DNA of 64,000 bases from Aureispira sp. CCB-QB1 (GTDB taxonomy: Bacteria; Bacteroidota; Bacteroidia; Chitinophagales; Saprospiraceae), in the NCBI RefSeq assembly GCF_000724545.1, contig NZ_JHBV01000037.1, forward strand, positions 16,798 to 80,797, given 5' to 3'. Below the pieces are notes generated by a model. The model searched no databases and had not been told where the DNA came from. It was given only the letters and a program-made list of their open reading frames with translations. The first letter of the stretch is position 1, and each line of letters begins with the position of its first letter. Both the position numbers and the translations under genes were made by a program. This document shows, in pieces, positions 53,141 through 62,059 of this stretch.

Positions 53141-53989
53141 ATGACCAATATCCTAGAGGCAATTAGTAATATAGTCGCATACCAAAAATTTGAACTTAAA
53201 ACTACATACGGTGGCAAAAATAGGATGAATAATATAGGGGAGGCTTTAGAACAATATATTAAAGATGCTTTTGCCAATACTTTGAGCGAAGCATCTGAAC
53301 TAAAGAAAATGGAAGTTTTTAACCAGAAATTTTCTTGGCTGGGCAATCAAAATCATCCACCAGATATTATGATAAAAGGTGGAGATGCTATTGAGGTGAA
53401 AAAAATACAGAGTGCCAATAGCTCTTTGGCATTAAATAGCTCCTATCCCAAAGCGAATATCCATGCTTCTAGTCCTATGATTACCAATGATTGTAGAAAT
53501 TGCGAAGTGTGGACAGAAAAAGATCTTATTTATTGTATTGGTCATGTTACTAAGGAGCGTTTGCAATCTATTTGGATGGTATATGGGCATTTGTATGCTG
53601 CACAACATGCTACTTATCAAAGGATAAAAGAAACCATATCAACTGGTATTAAAACAATTCCCAACGTAGAGTTTTCTGAAACCAAAGAGTTGGGAAGGGT
53701 TAACCGTGTGGATCCTCTTGGAATTACAAATTTGAGAATTAGAGGGATGTGGCAAATAGAGAACCCTCGAAAAGTGTACCATTATCTACATCAAAAAACA
53801 ACAGCAGCTTTTGAGTTGGTTGCAATTGTTCCTTTAGAAAAATATCAATCGTTTGAAAAGGAAAGCAGAACAAGGATAGAACAATTAGAGTCTTCTGTAT
53901 TTAGCATAACAGCGGCAAACGTTAAAGACCCTAATAATCCTGCCAAATTGATTCCTTGTCAATTAATCAAATTTATATTACCTCAGTAG
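53141..53989 (+). CDS. NgoPII-family type II restriction endonuclease
   Basis: Encodes 282 residues. The blocks WLGNQNHPPDIMIKGGDAIEVKKI and LNSSYPKANIHASSPMI, TKELGRVNRVDPLGITNLRIRGMW and the overall length match the NgoPII restriction enzyme, whose site is GGCC. The nuclease core is PD-(D/E)xK: Asp75 and Glu85-x-Lys87. It would cut unmethylated GGCC sites, in phage DNA for example. It follows the methyltransferase gene by 57 bases on the same strand, the classical order that lets protection build up first. Assignment is from memory of the family and should be checked by alignment. Confidence 0.88.
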   Translation: MTNILEAISNIVAYQKFELKTTYGGKNRMNNIGEALEQYIKDAFANTLSEASELKKMEVFNQKFSWLGNQNHPPDIMIKGGDAIEVKKIQSANSSLALNSSYPKANIHASSPMITNDCRNCEVWTEKDLIYCIGHVTKERLQSIWMVYGHLYAAQHATYQRIKETISTGIKTIPNVEFSETKELGRVNRVDPLGITNLRIRGMWQIENPRKVYHYLHQKTTAAFELVAIVPLEKYQSFEKESRTRIEQLESSVFSITAANVKDPNNPAKLIPCQLIKFILPQ

Positions 53990-53999
53990 AGGAATTATT

Positions 54000-54719
54000 T
54001 TACTGCCCTTCACAATATTTATCGTATTGTCTGAGTGCTAAGGGATGTCCTAAGTTGGCTGCTTTTTTTATATCCGCACAAGCTTTATCGTGCAGCAAGA
54101 CTTGAAGGTAGATTAGTCCTCGATAGTAATATGGAGTGGCAAATTTAGGATTAAACTCTATGGCTTTGGTATAATCTTCAATAGCACCTTTTAAATCATT
54201 TTCTTGCTGTTTTAGAAAAGCTAATTTGACATAAATATCTGCATTCCCACCATCCATAACCAATGTAGATTGAAAATCTTTTTTGGCTTCTTCGTATTGA
54301 CCAAGTTGAAAGTAGGCTAAACCACGGTGATAAATATATTTTGACTTTTGTGGGTTTAGCTGAATTGCTTTGGTGTAATCAGGAATAGCGGATTCGTATT
54401 GTTTGACTTTTACCTTTGAAACAGCCCTATAAAAGTGTAAAATAGGAGCTAATTGAGGAAACTCATTAATTTTAAGTGCTTCGTCCAATATCTCAATACT
54501 TTTTTGGTAACGCCCTCCGTCAAAATGGACGATTGCTTCTTTCATAAGCGTTTCGGCATTTTCCTCTGGTTCTGGGGGAGGAAGCTGTGCAAAGTATTTC
54601 GCATTATTACCCTGATTGGCACTACTATCTATCGTAGATGTAGAGGTGCTGTCTTGGGCAAACAAAATACTATTACCAATTAGTAATAAGAAAAGTCCTA
54701 TTGACTTTAATGGTCTCAT
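54000..54719 (-). CDS. Secreted TPR protein
   Basis: Encodes 239 residues. After a signal peptide (about 1-22, ending LFAQ) comes a Ser/Thr-rich linker and, from about residue 58, about five TPR repeats, e.g. YQKSIEILDEALKIN, YESAIPDYTKAIQLNPQKSKYIYHRGLAYFQLGQYEEAKKDFQ and LKGAIEDYTKAIEFNPKFATPYYYRGLIY. The Sel1/TPR arrangement suggests a protein-binding scaffold in the periplasm. It is convergent with the restriction endonuclease gene, with only 10 bases between the stops and no hairpin there. Its role is unknown. Confidence 0.87.
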   Translation of the reverse strand: MRPLKSIGLFLLLIGNSILFAQDSTSTSTIDSSANQGNNAKYFAQLPPPEPEENAETLMKEAIVHFDGGRYQKSIEILDEALKINEFPQLAPILHFYRAVSKVKVKQYESAIPDYTKAIQLNPQKSKYIYHRGLAYFQLGQYEEAKKDFQSTLVMDGGNADIYVKLAFLKQQENDLKGAIEDYTKAIEFNPKFATPYYYRGLIYLQVLLHDKACADIKKAANLGHPLALRQYDKYCEGQ

Positions 54720-55158
54720 ACTGTATAAGTTTTGATGCTAAAATAAGAGTAAAGATAATGTTGAAATATTGAATAGAATAATTTTTAATGTCCAATTCTC
54801 AAATTCAACCTTTTGAGTGGTTTTATACAAAAGCTATACCGTCTCTGTATGAAAGTATTTTTAGAGACCGTTTCAGAAGTATTTTTTTCTTGAAAATATC
54901 GTCTCAAAAGCATAAAATAGATGCACAAATTTGGATAAGAAATTTTATATTTGTAATCTGTTTTAAGAAAATTGTAACACTTTCACTTTCTAAGTATTCT
55001 ATCAGTACTTGGCAACCGCAAACAATAAGTATGAATTGTTTGTATACTCGCAAGGGTACCTAATTAAAAATGAATAAAGCCTGCCCCTAAATAGGCTTAG
55101 TATACTTATAAATTGGTGTGCAAAATGGGGTATTATATAGGGAAGCCAAGTAAAATAT
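54720..55158. other. AT-rich intergenic region
   Basis: A 91-codon open frame (54788-55063) has no family features and unlikely composition, so I do not call it. Otherwise I see nothing definite up to the repeat composite at 55159. Confidence 0.4.
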
Positions 55159-55290
55159 TCGTTGAAACCCTGTCGTAGCATCGTTGGTAAATCCTCATGA
55201 AAAGAAGTTCATGAAATCAATGCCACGCAGTAGCAGCATAGCCAATCAACGACTGCAAAGTAGCAGCACAGCTAATTACTAATGCAATGC
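55159..55290. repeat. Composite of palindrome-family modules
   Basis: A GTTGAAACCC-TGTCGTAGCATCG module, a GCCACGCAGTAGCAGCATAG module and an AACGACTGCAAAGTAGCAGC module follow each other before folP. Confidence 0.65.
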
Positions 55291-55315
55291 TTAGTGGAAT
55301 ATTAGTATCAAATAT

Positions 55316-56146
55316 ATGACTATAAACTGTCGAGGAACACTATTAGATTTGTCCACTCCAATTGTAATGGGGATATTGAATATAACGCCTGATTCGTTTT
55401 TTGAGGGAAGCCGAATGAAAACAGAGCACGAAGTTCGGGGACAAGTTGAACAAATGCTAGAAGAAGGAGCTCGTATTATAGATATTGGAGGTGTATCTTC
55501 AAGACCTGGGGCTGATTTTGTACCTGTCAAGGAGGAACTAAATCGTGTTATTCCAATTATTGACTTATTAGTGAAGCATTATCCAGAAGCATTGCTATCA
55601 ATTGATACGTATAGGGCAGAGGTAGCTAAAGAATCTATTCAGTCAGGGATACATCTTATTAATGATATTTCTGCATCTAGTATAGATGATGCGTTGTTGG
55701 ATGTCGTCGCAAAAAATGAAGTTCCTTATGTGTTGATGCACATGCAAGGAACACCTGAAACGATGCAACAAAAACCTCATTATAAATCGGTCGTAGTCGA
55801 TGTCTTGGATTTTTTGATTGAGAAAATAGCTTTGTTAAAAAAGAAAGGAATTGAAGATATTATTATTGACCCAGGATTTGGATTTGGAAAAACGATTGCT
55901 CATAATTATCAATTGCTTAATCACTTAGCTGTCTACAAAACATTGCAAATGCCAATTCTTGCAGGTATATCACGCAAATCTATGATATGGAAGGTATTGG
56001 GCAATACGCCTGAAAAAGCATTAAATGGAACAACAGCTTTACATGTAATTGCGTTACAAAATGGGGCAAGCATTTTGCGTGTTCATGATGTTAAACCAGC
56101 GATGGAAGCGATTCAATTGATGGAAATATTGGATAAGCATCAATAG
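55316..56146 (+). CDS. folP: Dihydropteroate synthase
   Basis: Encodes 276 residues. The enzyme joins p-aminobenzoate to 6-hydroxymethyl-dihydropterin pyrophosphate in folate synthesis and is the sulfonamide target. The two signature blocks are present: VMGILNITPDSFFEGSRM near the start and DIGGVSSRPGAD (about residue 61), then LISIDTY, NDISAS, IIIDPGFGFGKTIAHNYQLL and GISRKSMIWKVLG. It begins at the ATG at 55316, just downstream of the repeat composite, and miaE follows after 71 bases on the same strand. Confidence 0.97.
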   Translation: MTINCRGTLLDLSTPIVMGILNITPDSFFEGSRMKTEHEVRGQVEQMLEEGARIIDIGGVSSRPGADFVPVKEELNRVIPIIDLLVKHYPEALLSIDTYRAEVAKESIQSGIHLINDISASSIDDALLDVVAKNEVPYVLMHMQGTPETMQQKPHYKSVVVDVLDFLIEKIALLKKKGIEDIIIDPGFGFGKTIAHNYQLLNHLAVYKTLQMPILAGISRKSMIWKVLGNTPEKALNGTTALHVIALQNGASILRVHDVKPAMEAIQLMEILDKHQ

Positions 56147-56217
56147 CTATTTTAAACGAAAATAAACAGAAGACTATTATTACTTGACAAAGTAACTAGG
56201 ATATAGAATAAATAAAT

Positions 56218-56826
56218 ATGGAAAATAAAAACAGTGGTAAGCGTGTATTGGGGATTCAATTGCCTACAGATCCTCGATGGGTAGATATGGCAGAAATGAG
56301 TCTTCAAGATATCTTAACCGATCATGCTTATTGTGAACAGAAGGCAACAACGAGTTGTATTAGTTTGATTCAACGTTATTCAGACAAAGAATTATTAGTT
56401 GAAAAAGTAACTCCTGTTGTGTCGGAGGAGTGGAGTCATTTTAGATTGGTGCTCAAAGAGCTAGAGAAGAGAGGGTTGAAGCTAGGGCGTCAAAGGAAAG
56501 ATGAGTATGTCAATGGGCTGTTAAAATTTGTCCGAAAAGGAGTAACGCCTGATGAGCTGTTCTTAGATAGAATTTTGGTCTGTGCTATGATTGAGGCTCG
56601 GAGTTGTGAACGTTTTCGTTTGCTTTCTTTGAATATTAAAGAAGAAGCTTTGCGCAATTTTTACCATAAATTTATGGTATCTGAGGCAGGACATTACCGA
56701 ATGTTTTTGGATTTAGCAGAGCATTATTTAGGCAAAGAACTGACACAAGAACGTTGGAAAGCTTGTTTGGAGTTTGAAGCCGATTTGGTCAAAGGATTAA
56801 AACCTAGAGCTGATAGAATGCATTGA
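56218..56826 (+). CDS. miaE: tRNA-(ms2io6A37) hydroxylase MiaE
   Basis: Encodes 202 residues. MiaE is a non-heme diiron monooxygenase that hydroxylates the ms2i6A base at position 37 of tRNAs. The ferritin-like helices carry the iron ligands: DHAYCEQKA and SEEWSHF for the first pair, and MIEARSCERFRLLS with SEAGHYRMF for the second. The blocks DPRWVDMAEMSLQDILTDHAYCE and SEAGHYRMFLDLAEHYLG are diagnostic. It is downstream of folP on the same strand; the two could be cotranscribed, though their functions differ. Confidence 0.93.
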   Translation: MENKNSGKRVLGIQLPTDPRWVDMAEMSLQDILTDHAYCEQKATTSCISLIQRYSDKELLVEKVTPVVSEEWSHFRLVLKELEKRGLKLGRQRKDEYVNGLLKFVRKGVTPDELFLDRILVCAMIEARSCERFRLLSLNIKEEALRNFYHKFMVSEAGHYRMFLDLAEHYLGKELTQERWKACLEFEADLVKGLKPRADRMH

Positions 56827-57062
56827 ATTATAAATAGTTAAGTTTTTTTTGCAACTATTTTATAAACTTATTGTCATTAGTATGAGCCACTAATATTTGT
56901 CATAGAGTCCCCCAGTTAATTGTTTTGAGTTTTTATGGTTGTAAGAGCTTGATTTAGAGTTTCTAAATGGGGTTCGTGCAACAAAGAGTTTACGAATTCA
57001 AAAATAATTTTACCATGCTCTTTCTTTAGTTGTCAATTTTCGTTACCGCAAAAAATCAAATT

Positions 57063-60000
57063 ATGAAACAATTTTTTAACCTATTTATTTTCGTTCTTTT
57101 AGGAAATGTTGCTTTGGGGCAATGTAGCAACATATTTTCTAAAAATATTAAGCATGGAAATATGCATAGCTTAATGACGAATTCCCAAATTTTAGTTGCT
57201 CGAATAGATTTTGACTACAGTATAAAGTTTGAAAATTCTGAAGAGGGAATTACGGCTATTATTACCACAACAGGGCACAATTCAACTTTAATCAAGCCGT
57301 TGGAAAAAGACGATAAACTCATGTTTATTTCTTCTACGGGTGCCAAACGCCCCTACAATTTTATTTATGATAGTGAAAAAACAACTATCAGGAATAGAGC
57401 TGCTTATGTAAATACACTACAGTTGGATTTAAAAGCATTGGAGTGGATTGCAGAAAACACCATTTCGCAAATACGCTTGGTGAATATGGTAGAAATGAAA
57501 ATGTATCCTTATTCTTTGGATGCTGCTCGACAAGCACAGCTTCAACAAGCTGCAATGTGTTTTTTGAAGGAATTGGATCCTTCTAAGGTCAAGGATAAAG
57601 AGGTGACTGCAAGTATGGGAGAGCTTGCTAACAGCAACAAATCGACTGCGAATAAGTCTGCTGCTGCTGCAATTGCTAGAACTTCTGGCTCTCCATGCGA
57701 TCAATTGACAGATGAAGAGGAAAAGGAATTGAAAAGAGAACTGGCTTTGCGCAAAGATGCTTTGAGAAATGAAATTGCTGAAATTAAGGCTCAAAATGAT
57801 AAAATCAAAGCTCGTTTGGCTAAGGATATCGCACTTTCAAAAGAAAATGCTGCCAAAACACAATCAGAGATTGCGCAGCAAGTATTGGATGCAAGAAAAA
57901 AGGCAAATATTGAAATTGAGAAGGCAAGAGAAGAAGTGGCAGAAGCAATTGCCGAAGCTCAAAAAACAGCTAAAACAATTGTTGAAAAAGCTCAATTAGA
58001 AGCATTACAAACCAAAGAAAAATCCAACCAAAAAATTCAAGAAATACAGGCTGAAGAAGCTGCCAAAGTTGCGGATGCTCGAAAAGTTGCTGCGGAACGA
58101 ATCGCTGAAGCCAATCAACAATATAAAACAGCTAAAGAACAGTATACGGTAGAAATTCAAACTATTAAAGAAACGGTTGAAGATGAATTAAAGGAAATTC
58201 AACAAGAGGTGGCGCAAAAGATTGCTGATGCCAAAAAACGAGCTGAAGAAGAAAGAAACTTGACAGCAAAGGATGTTTCTAATGCAAAACAATCTGCTGC
58301 TGCTGAAATTCAAGCCGTGCGTGAAAAAGTGGCGGTTGATATTGGTGATGCTAAAAAGAAGGCGGCTGAAGAAAAACAAAAAGTGCAATTGGATCTTGCT
58401 GAGTCAAAAAGAAAAGCTTCAGAGGAGGTTGCTAAAATAAAAGAAAAAGCGGCTGCTTCGATTGCCGAAACGTTGGATAAAGCAGCAGAAGAGCGCGAAA
58501 AAATTGCCAAACAGATTGAAACCGAACGTGGCTTGGCAGCAGAGGAAATTGCTAGAATCAAGGCTAGTGTTATTGATGCGAAGAAGAATGCTGCTAATGA
58601 AAATACCAAAACAGCAGAAGAAATTGCTGCTGCTAAAGAAAAAGCAGCTGCTGAAATTGCTAAAACAAAAGAACTGACTTCAGAAGCTGTGATTAAGTCA
58701 CGTGAAGAAGCGGAGGCTAAGAAAAAGGAAATTGCTAGTGAGGTGATTGTTGCTAAGGAAAAGGCAGCGGAAGAAATTGCTAAAATTGCAGCGGAAGTCA
58801 AAAAGAAAATTGAGGCTGCCAAAGAAAATGAAGCAAAAATCAAGGAAGAGTCTGCTCTTCAGGTTGCAGAAGCAAAAACTAAGGCTGCTGCTGAAATTCA
58901 AAAAGCTCAAGACGAGGCTATTTCTAGAATTGAATCGGCCAACTTAGAGGCAAAAGATGCTAAAATTAAGTATGTAGAGGATGTCAAAACTTCTCAAGAG
59001 GTAGCTGCTAAACGCATGCAGGAAATCAAAGAAGAAACTACTAGACAAATTCAGGCAGCCAAAGAAAATGCAGCTAAACTTAAAACAGCTACTATTGAAG
59101 ATATTGCAGAGGCAAAGGCAAAAGCGGCAGAGGAAATGCTAGCAACGCAAGAAGCTACGTTGAATAGAATTGCTGCTTTAAAGGAGCAAGAGGCCAATAC
59201 GAAGCAGGAAACTATAGAATCCATTGCTAAAATGCAACAAGAGGCAGCTGAAGAACGTGCTAAAATAAAAGAAAATTTAGCTAATGGAGTTGCTTCTGAT
59301 AAAGAAAGAGCAGCTCTTGAACGCCAAAAAGCAGTCAATGAAATTGCTGCGTCTAGGGAAAAAGCAGCTAGAGAGATTGCTAAGGCAAAATCAGATGCTG
59401 CTTCAACAATTGAGGATATTAGAGCCAATACAGTAGCAGCTGAAAAAGAAGAAACGTTGCGTTTGTTAAAAACGAGAGAAGAAGTAGCAGAGCAAATTGC
59501 GTTGACTAAAGAAAAAGGTGCTATGGAAGTGGCAGAGGCAAAAGCAGCTGCAGAAGATAAAAAAATTAGCATTAAAAAAGAATTGGATGAGACAGTTGCC
59601 AAAGCTCAAAAGGATATGGCTGAGGCGAAAGAAAATGCGGCTAATGAAATTGCTGCAACCAAAGAAAAAGCAGCTTCTGAAATTGCTGATGCTAAAGCAA
59701 AGGCAACCGCAGAAATTCAGCGCATTCAAAAAGAAAATATGGATGCTAAAGCAAAATTAGATGCTAACTTAAAAGCAGCACAAGAAGAAAATGCCACTGC
59801 TATTGCTACTGCCAAAGAAAAGGCAGCGGCAGAGATTGCTAAAACAAATGAAAAAGCAGCAGAAGAAATTGCTAAAAGTAAAGCTAAAGTAAAAGAAGAA
59901 CAAGATAAAGCAACTGCTGCTGTAGCTGCTGCTAAAGAAAAGTCAACCGCAGAAATTGCTACTCTTGATGCTGCAATCAAAGCAAAACAAGAGGAAATTG

Positions 60001-60086
60001 ATGCTCAGGAGAAAAAACTTAAAATTTTGACAGAACGGGTTGCCGAAATGCGCAAAGAGGTTAAAGAAGGTGGAAAAAGTAACTAG
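57063..60086 (+). CDS. Secreted giant coiled-coil protein (Ala/Lys/Glu-rich repeats)
   Basis: Encodes 1007 residues from the ATG at 57063, which gives a clear signal peptide (MKQFFNLFIFVLLGNVALGQ); a frame opening 33 bases upstream does not. Residues about 21-215 form a globular region with Cys at CSN and CFLKEL and a short Ala-rich stretch. From about residue 220 to the end the chain is almost only Ala, Glu, Lys, Ile, with many near-copies of EKAAEEIAKxKEKA and AKEKAAAEIAKTKE, and essentially no Pro or Gly: a continuous alpha helix, probably a coiled coil of over 700 residues. There is no T9SS domain, and the chain ends in KEGGKSN. Function unknown; it could be a periplasmic spacer or fibre. 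Confidence 0.88.
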   Translation: MKQFFNLFIFVLLGNVALGQCSNIFSKNIKHGNMHSLMTNSQILVARIDFDYSIKFENSEEGITAIITTTGHNSTLIKPLEKDDKLMFISSTGAKRPYNFIYDSEKTTIRNRAAYVNTLQLDLKALEWIAENTISQIRLVNMVEMKMYPYSLDAARQAQLQQAAMCFLKELDPSKVKDKEVTASMGELANSNKSTANKSAAAAIARTSGSPCDQLTDEEEKELKRELALRKDALRNEIAEIKAQNDKIKARLAKDIALSKENAAKTQSEIAQQVLDARKKANIEIEKAREEVAEAIAEAQKTAKTIVEKAQLEALQTKEKSNQKIQEIQAEEAAKVADARKVAAERIAEANQQYKTAKEQYTVEIQTIKETVEDELKEIQQEVAQKIADAKKRAEEERNLTAKDVSNAKQSAAAEIQAVREKVAVDIGDAKKKAAEEKQKVQLDLAESKRKASEEVAKIKEKAAASIAETLDKAAEEREKIAKQIETERGLAAEEIARIKASVIDAKKNAANENTKTAEEIAAAKEKAAAEIAKTKELTSEAVIKSREEAEAKKKEIASEVIVAKEKAAEEIAKIAAEVKKKIEAAKENEAKIKEESALQVAEAKTKAAAEIQKAQDEAISRIESANLEAKDAKIKYVEDVKTSQEVAAKRMQEIKEETTRQIQAAKENAAKLKTATIEDIAEAKAKAAEEMLATQEATLNRIAALKEQEANTKQETIESIAKMQQEAAEERAKIKENLANGVASDKERAALERQKAVNEIAASREKAAREIAKAKSDAASTIEDIRANTVAAEKEETLRLLKTREEVAEQIALTKEKGAMEVAEAKAAAEDKKISIKKELDETVAKAQKDMAEAKENAANEIAATKEKAASEIADAKAKATAEIQRIQKENMDAKAKLDANLKAAQEENATAIATAKEKAAAEIAKTNEKAAEEIAKSKAKVKEEQDKATAAVAAAKEKSTAEIATLDAAIKAKQEEIDAQEKKLKILTERVAEMRKEVKEGGKSN

Positions 60087-60110
60087 AAATTCTTGATGAA
60101 AAATATTTAG

Positions 60111-60146
60111 AAGGCTATTTGGCAGCATTGCTAAGTAGCCTTTTTT
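60111..60146 (+). terminator. Rho-independent terminator of the coiled-coil gene
   Basis: A 14-bp stem with two G-T pairs (60111-60124 and 60129-60142), 4-base loop and a T-run. Confidence 0.8.
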
Positions 60147-60411
60147 GTTGGGAAATAGTTTGATGTGGTCGATACCGCATTTTATAATCTAAAGCTGGGC
60201 AGATGAATGTACTAGTTTTTATTTCAAGAGACATTATTAGAGGAAATAAGTTCTAAAATAAAATTATATGTAAAATATTTATTGAGAAAGAAAGCCCTAA
60301 TTAAGGTAACAAGGTATTTAAAAAGGACATTTATTTATGTACGAACATTTCTTTAGATAAACAATATAATTCCCCCCTGAATTATATTTGAAATTAAATA
60401 ACAACACCACA

Positions 60412-61155
60412 ATGACAAAGATGAAGTCCCTAATTACCCTATCCCTATCTTTTATTTTTTTTATTACCCCATTTTTTGTTTCTGCTCAAAGTTTTGATTG
60501 GCAAGGTCGCTGGGAGGCTATCGTTAGTAGAAAAACGTTCTGTAACATTCATATCGTAACAGACCTAATCGATGGTCAAAGCAAGCCAACGGCTATTTTA
60601 GAAGGTTTAATTAATGAAAAACCTTTTCGAATTACCTGCGATATCAAGGAAATCCCTCAGCGAAATTCTATTGTGCTGCACAAAGCTGCTGATGTGGAAG
60701 GTCATTCAGAATACAAAACAACAGAGCCTTTGCTTATCTTGGCCTTAAATAAGGTGGGTAATCAGTATATAGTGAATCCTGTTTGGGTGCAACTAGACCT
60801 TACAAAAGGTTATGCCAATAAAAGCTGTGTGGTACGAAAGGTCTCGAATCCTCGTTATAGAGGAACCTACACACTTAGCGAAGAAGGAGTTAAAACCGCA
60901 CTAACAATTAGTAAAGTTAAAAGAGATGGTTTTCAGGCGACTGTAGAAACTTCTGAAAATGGTATTACTTGCGATTGTCGGTTTCAAGCAAAACACTTGG
61001 CAGTTTGTTACCCCAATGATGAAAGAGGGGTTTTTTACTTAGATTTTAATGAATATGGAGTTAAGATGGTTCAGAATTATGATCATAATATCTATAGCAG
61101 CGAATCTGTAAAAGGAAATGGTCCTCTTGTGCTTAATACAACCCTAACGAAATAG
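60412..61155 (+). CDS. Secreted hypothetical protein
   Basis: Encodes 247 residues from the ATG at 60412 (a further ATG follows at 60421; a TTG at 60388 is in frame but less likely). The signal peptide MKSLITLSLSFIFFITPFFVSAQ ends at SAQ. The mature part begins with SFDWQGRWEAIV and has paired beta strands with two conserved-looking Cys (FCNIHIV and CDCRFQAKHLAVC), without a known catalytic motif. It resembles a lipocalin-like or beta-barrel fold by strand pattern only. It stands alone with a 900-base gap downstream and no terminator in sight. Function is unknown. Confidence 0.75.
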   Translation: MTKMKSLITLSLSFIFFITPFFVSAQSFDWQGRWEAIVSRKTFCNIHIVTDLIDGQSKPTAILEGLINEKPFRITCDIKEIPQRNSIVLHKAADVEGHSEYKTTEPLLILALNKVGNQYIVNPVWVQLDLTKGYANKSCVVRKVSNPRYRGTYTLSEEGVKTALTISKVKRDGFQATVETSENGITCDCRFQAKHLAVCYPNDERGVFYLDFNEYGVKMVQNYDHNIYSSESVKGNGPLVLNTTLTK

Positions 61156-61931
61156 ATGTATATAGGGTATATATACGATCACCTTTGAAAAAATATAGGC
61201 AACCCTCAACATAATAGCACGTAGCTAAATGTCTGTATTTTATACAGCTCTTCGTCTTGAAAATATATCTTATTCTACTGATATATTGTTAATAACAATT
61301 CTATTCGCTCCTCGATCTATACGAATATTTACTATAGGTAAGAGCTCAAAAACAATTCTATTTTCTCACGTAATTCCTGATGTCTATTAAACAAAGCGTA
61401 TTAATAGACTAATTGTTATGTCCTAATTGGAGCTTCCTTTTGATAAGTAATAAACTTACCCACAATTACAATAAATAACCCACCTCTTAAAATGATGAAC
61501 TAGAAGAAAGGGACTGTCTTATAATGTCTTATCACATGATTTTTTGCCTGTTGCTCTCGTGCTAAAAGTATTATTTTTCATGCAAAGTATATAAAAAGTA
61601 AACAGTATGAAAAATAATATTTCTTTATAAGTAAAATAGGTTTGTTTGTAATTAGTTTATTTTGAGTTGTTTATAGTTTTATTTTCCACGAAGAGATAAG
61701 TAAAAATATGATTTGGCAAAAATGAGTCATAGGATGGCTAGAATTTTCTATTCTATTAAGGACAAAAGATAGATCTTTGCTTTATAACAATTGAAATCGT
61801 TTTACTCCTACTAATTTAAAACAAAAAATAGACGAGTAATTAGTATTGAGTTTTGAATAAAAAAGGTGTTTGCTTAGTCCCTGAGGAACACCTTAAAATA
61901 TAAAAGTGTAGTGTAAATTTAGTTTTGTGAT
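61156..61931. other. Long AT-rich intergenic region before uvrC
   Basis: About 775 bases with no credible coding frame. A hairpin AAGGTGTT / AACACCTT (61863-61894) is followed on the minus strand by a T-run. No palindrome-family copy lies here, which is unusual for so long a gap in this window. Confidence 0.4.
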
Positions 61932-61965
61932 AAATGCCAACGTGTGTGAGTTGGCATTTTTTTTT
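61932..61965 (+). terminator. Terminator with no gene directly upstream
   Basis: A 10-bp stem AAATGCCAAC / GTTGGCATTT with an 8-base loop and a T-run to 61965. The nearest plus-strand gene upstream ends 776 bases before. It may end an unannotated small RNA or act as an attenuator for uvrC, whose ATG is 95 bases downstream. Confidence 0.75.
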
Positions 61966-62059
61966 GCAACCATTTGTAGTTTTGTATAGCAACAAAAATG
62001 ATTATTGGCTGTTTTATTTTGATAAATAGTTGTATATTTTGCCACACTACTAAATTATT

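Noticed and set aside
54788..55063. 91-codon frame between the TPR gene and folP
   Set aside because: Atypical composition, no conserved motif, overlaps AT-rich intergenic sequence with short repeats.
58310..59602. Long open frames on the minus strand opposite the coiled-coil gene (177 and 183 codons)
   Set aside because: They arise from the Ala/Glu/Lys codon bias of the real gene; their products are Ser/Ala-rich with no start context or family.
61863..61894. Possible 6S RNA core (AGTCCCTGAGG in a hairpin)
   Set aside because: The resemblance is limited to a few bases, and the long rod with central bubble of 6S RNA is not seen.
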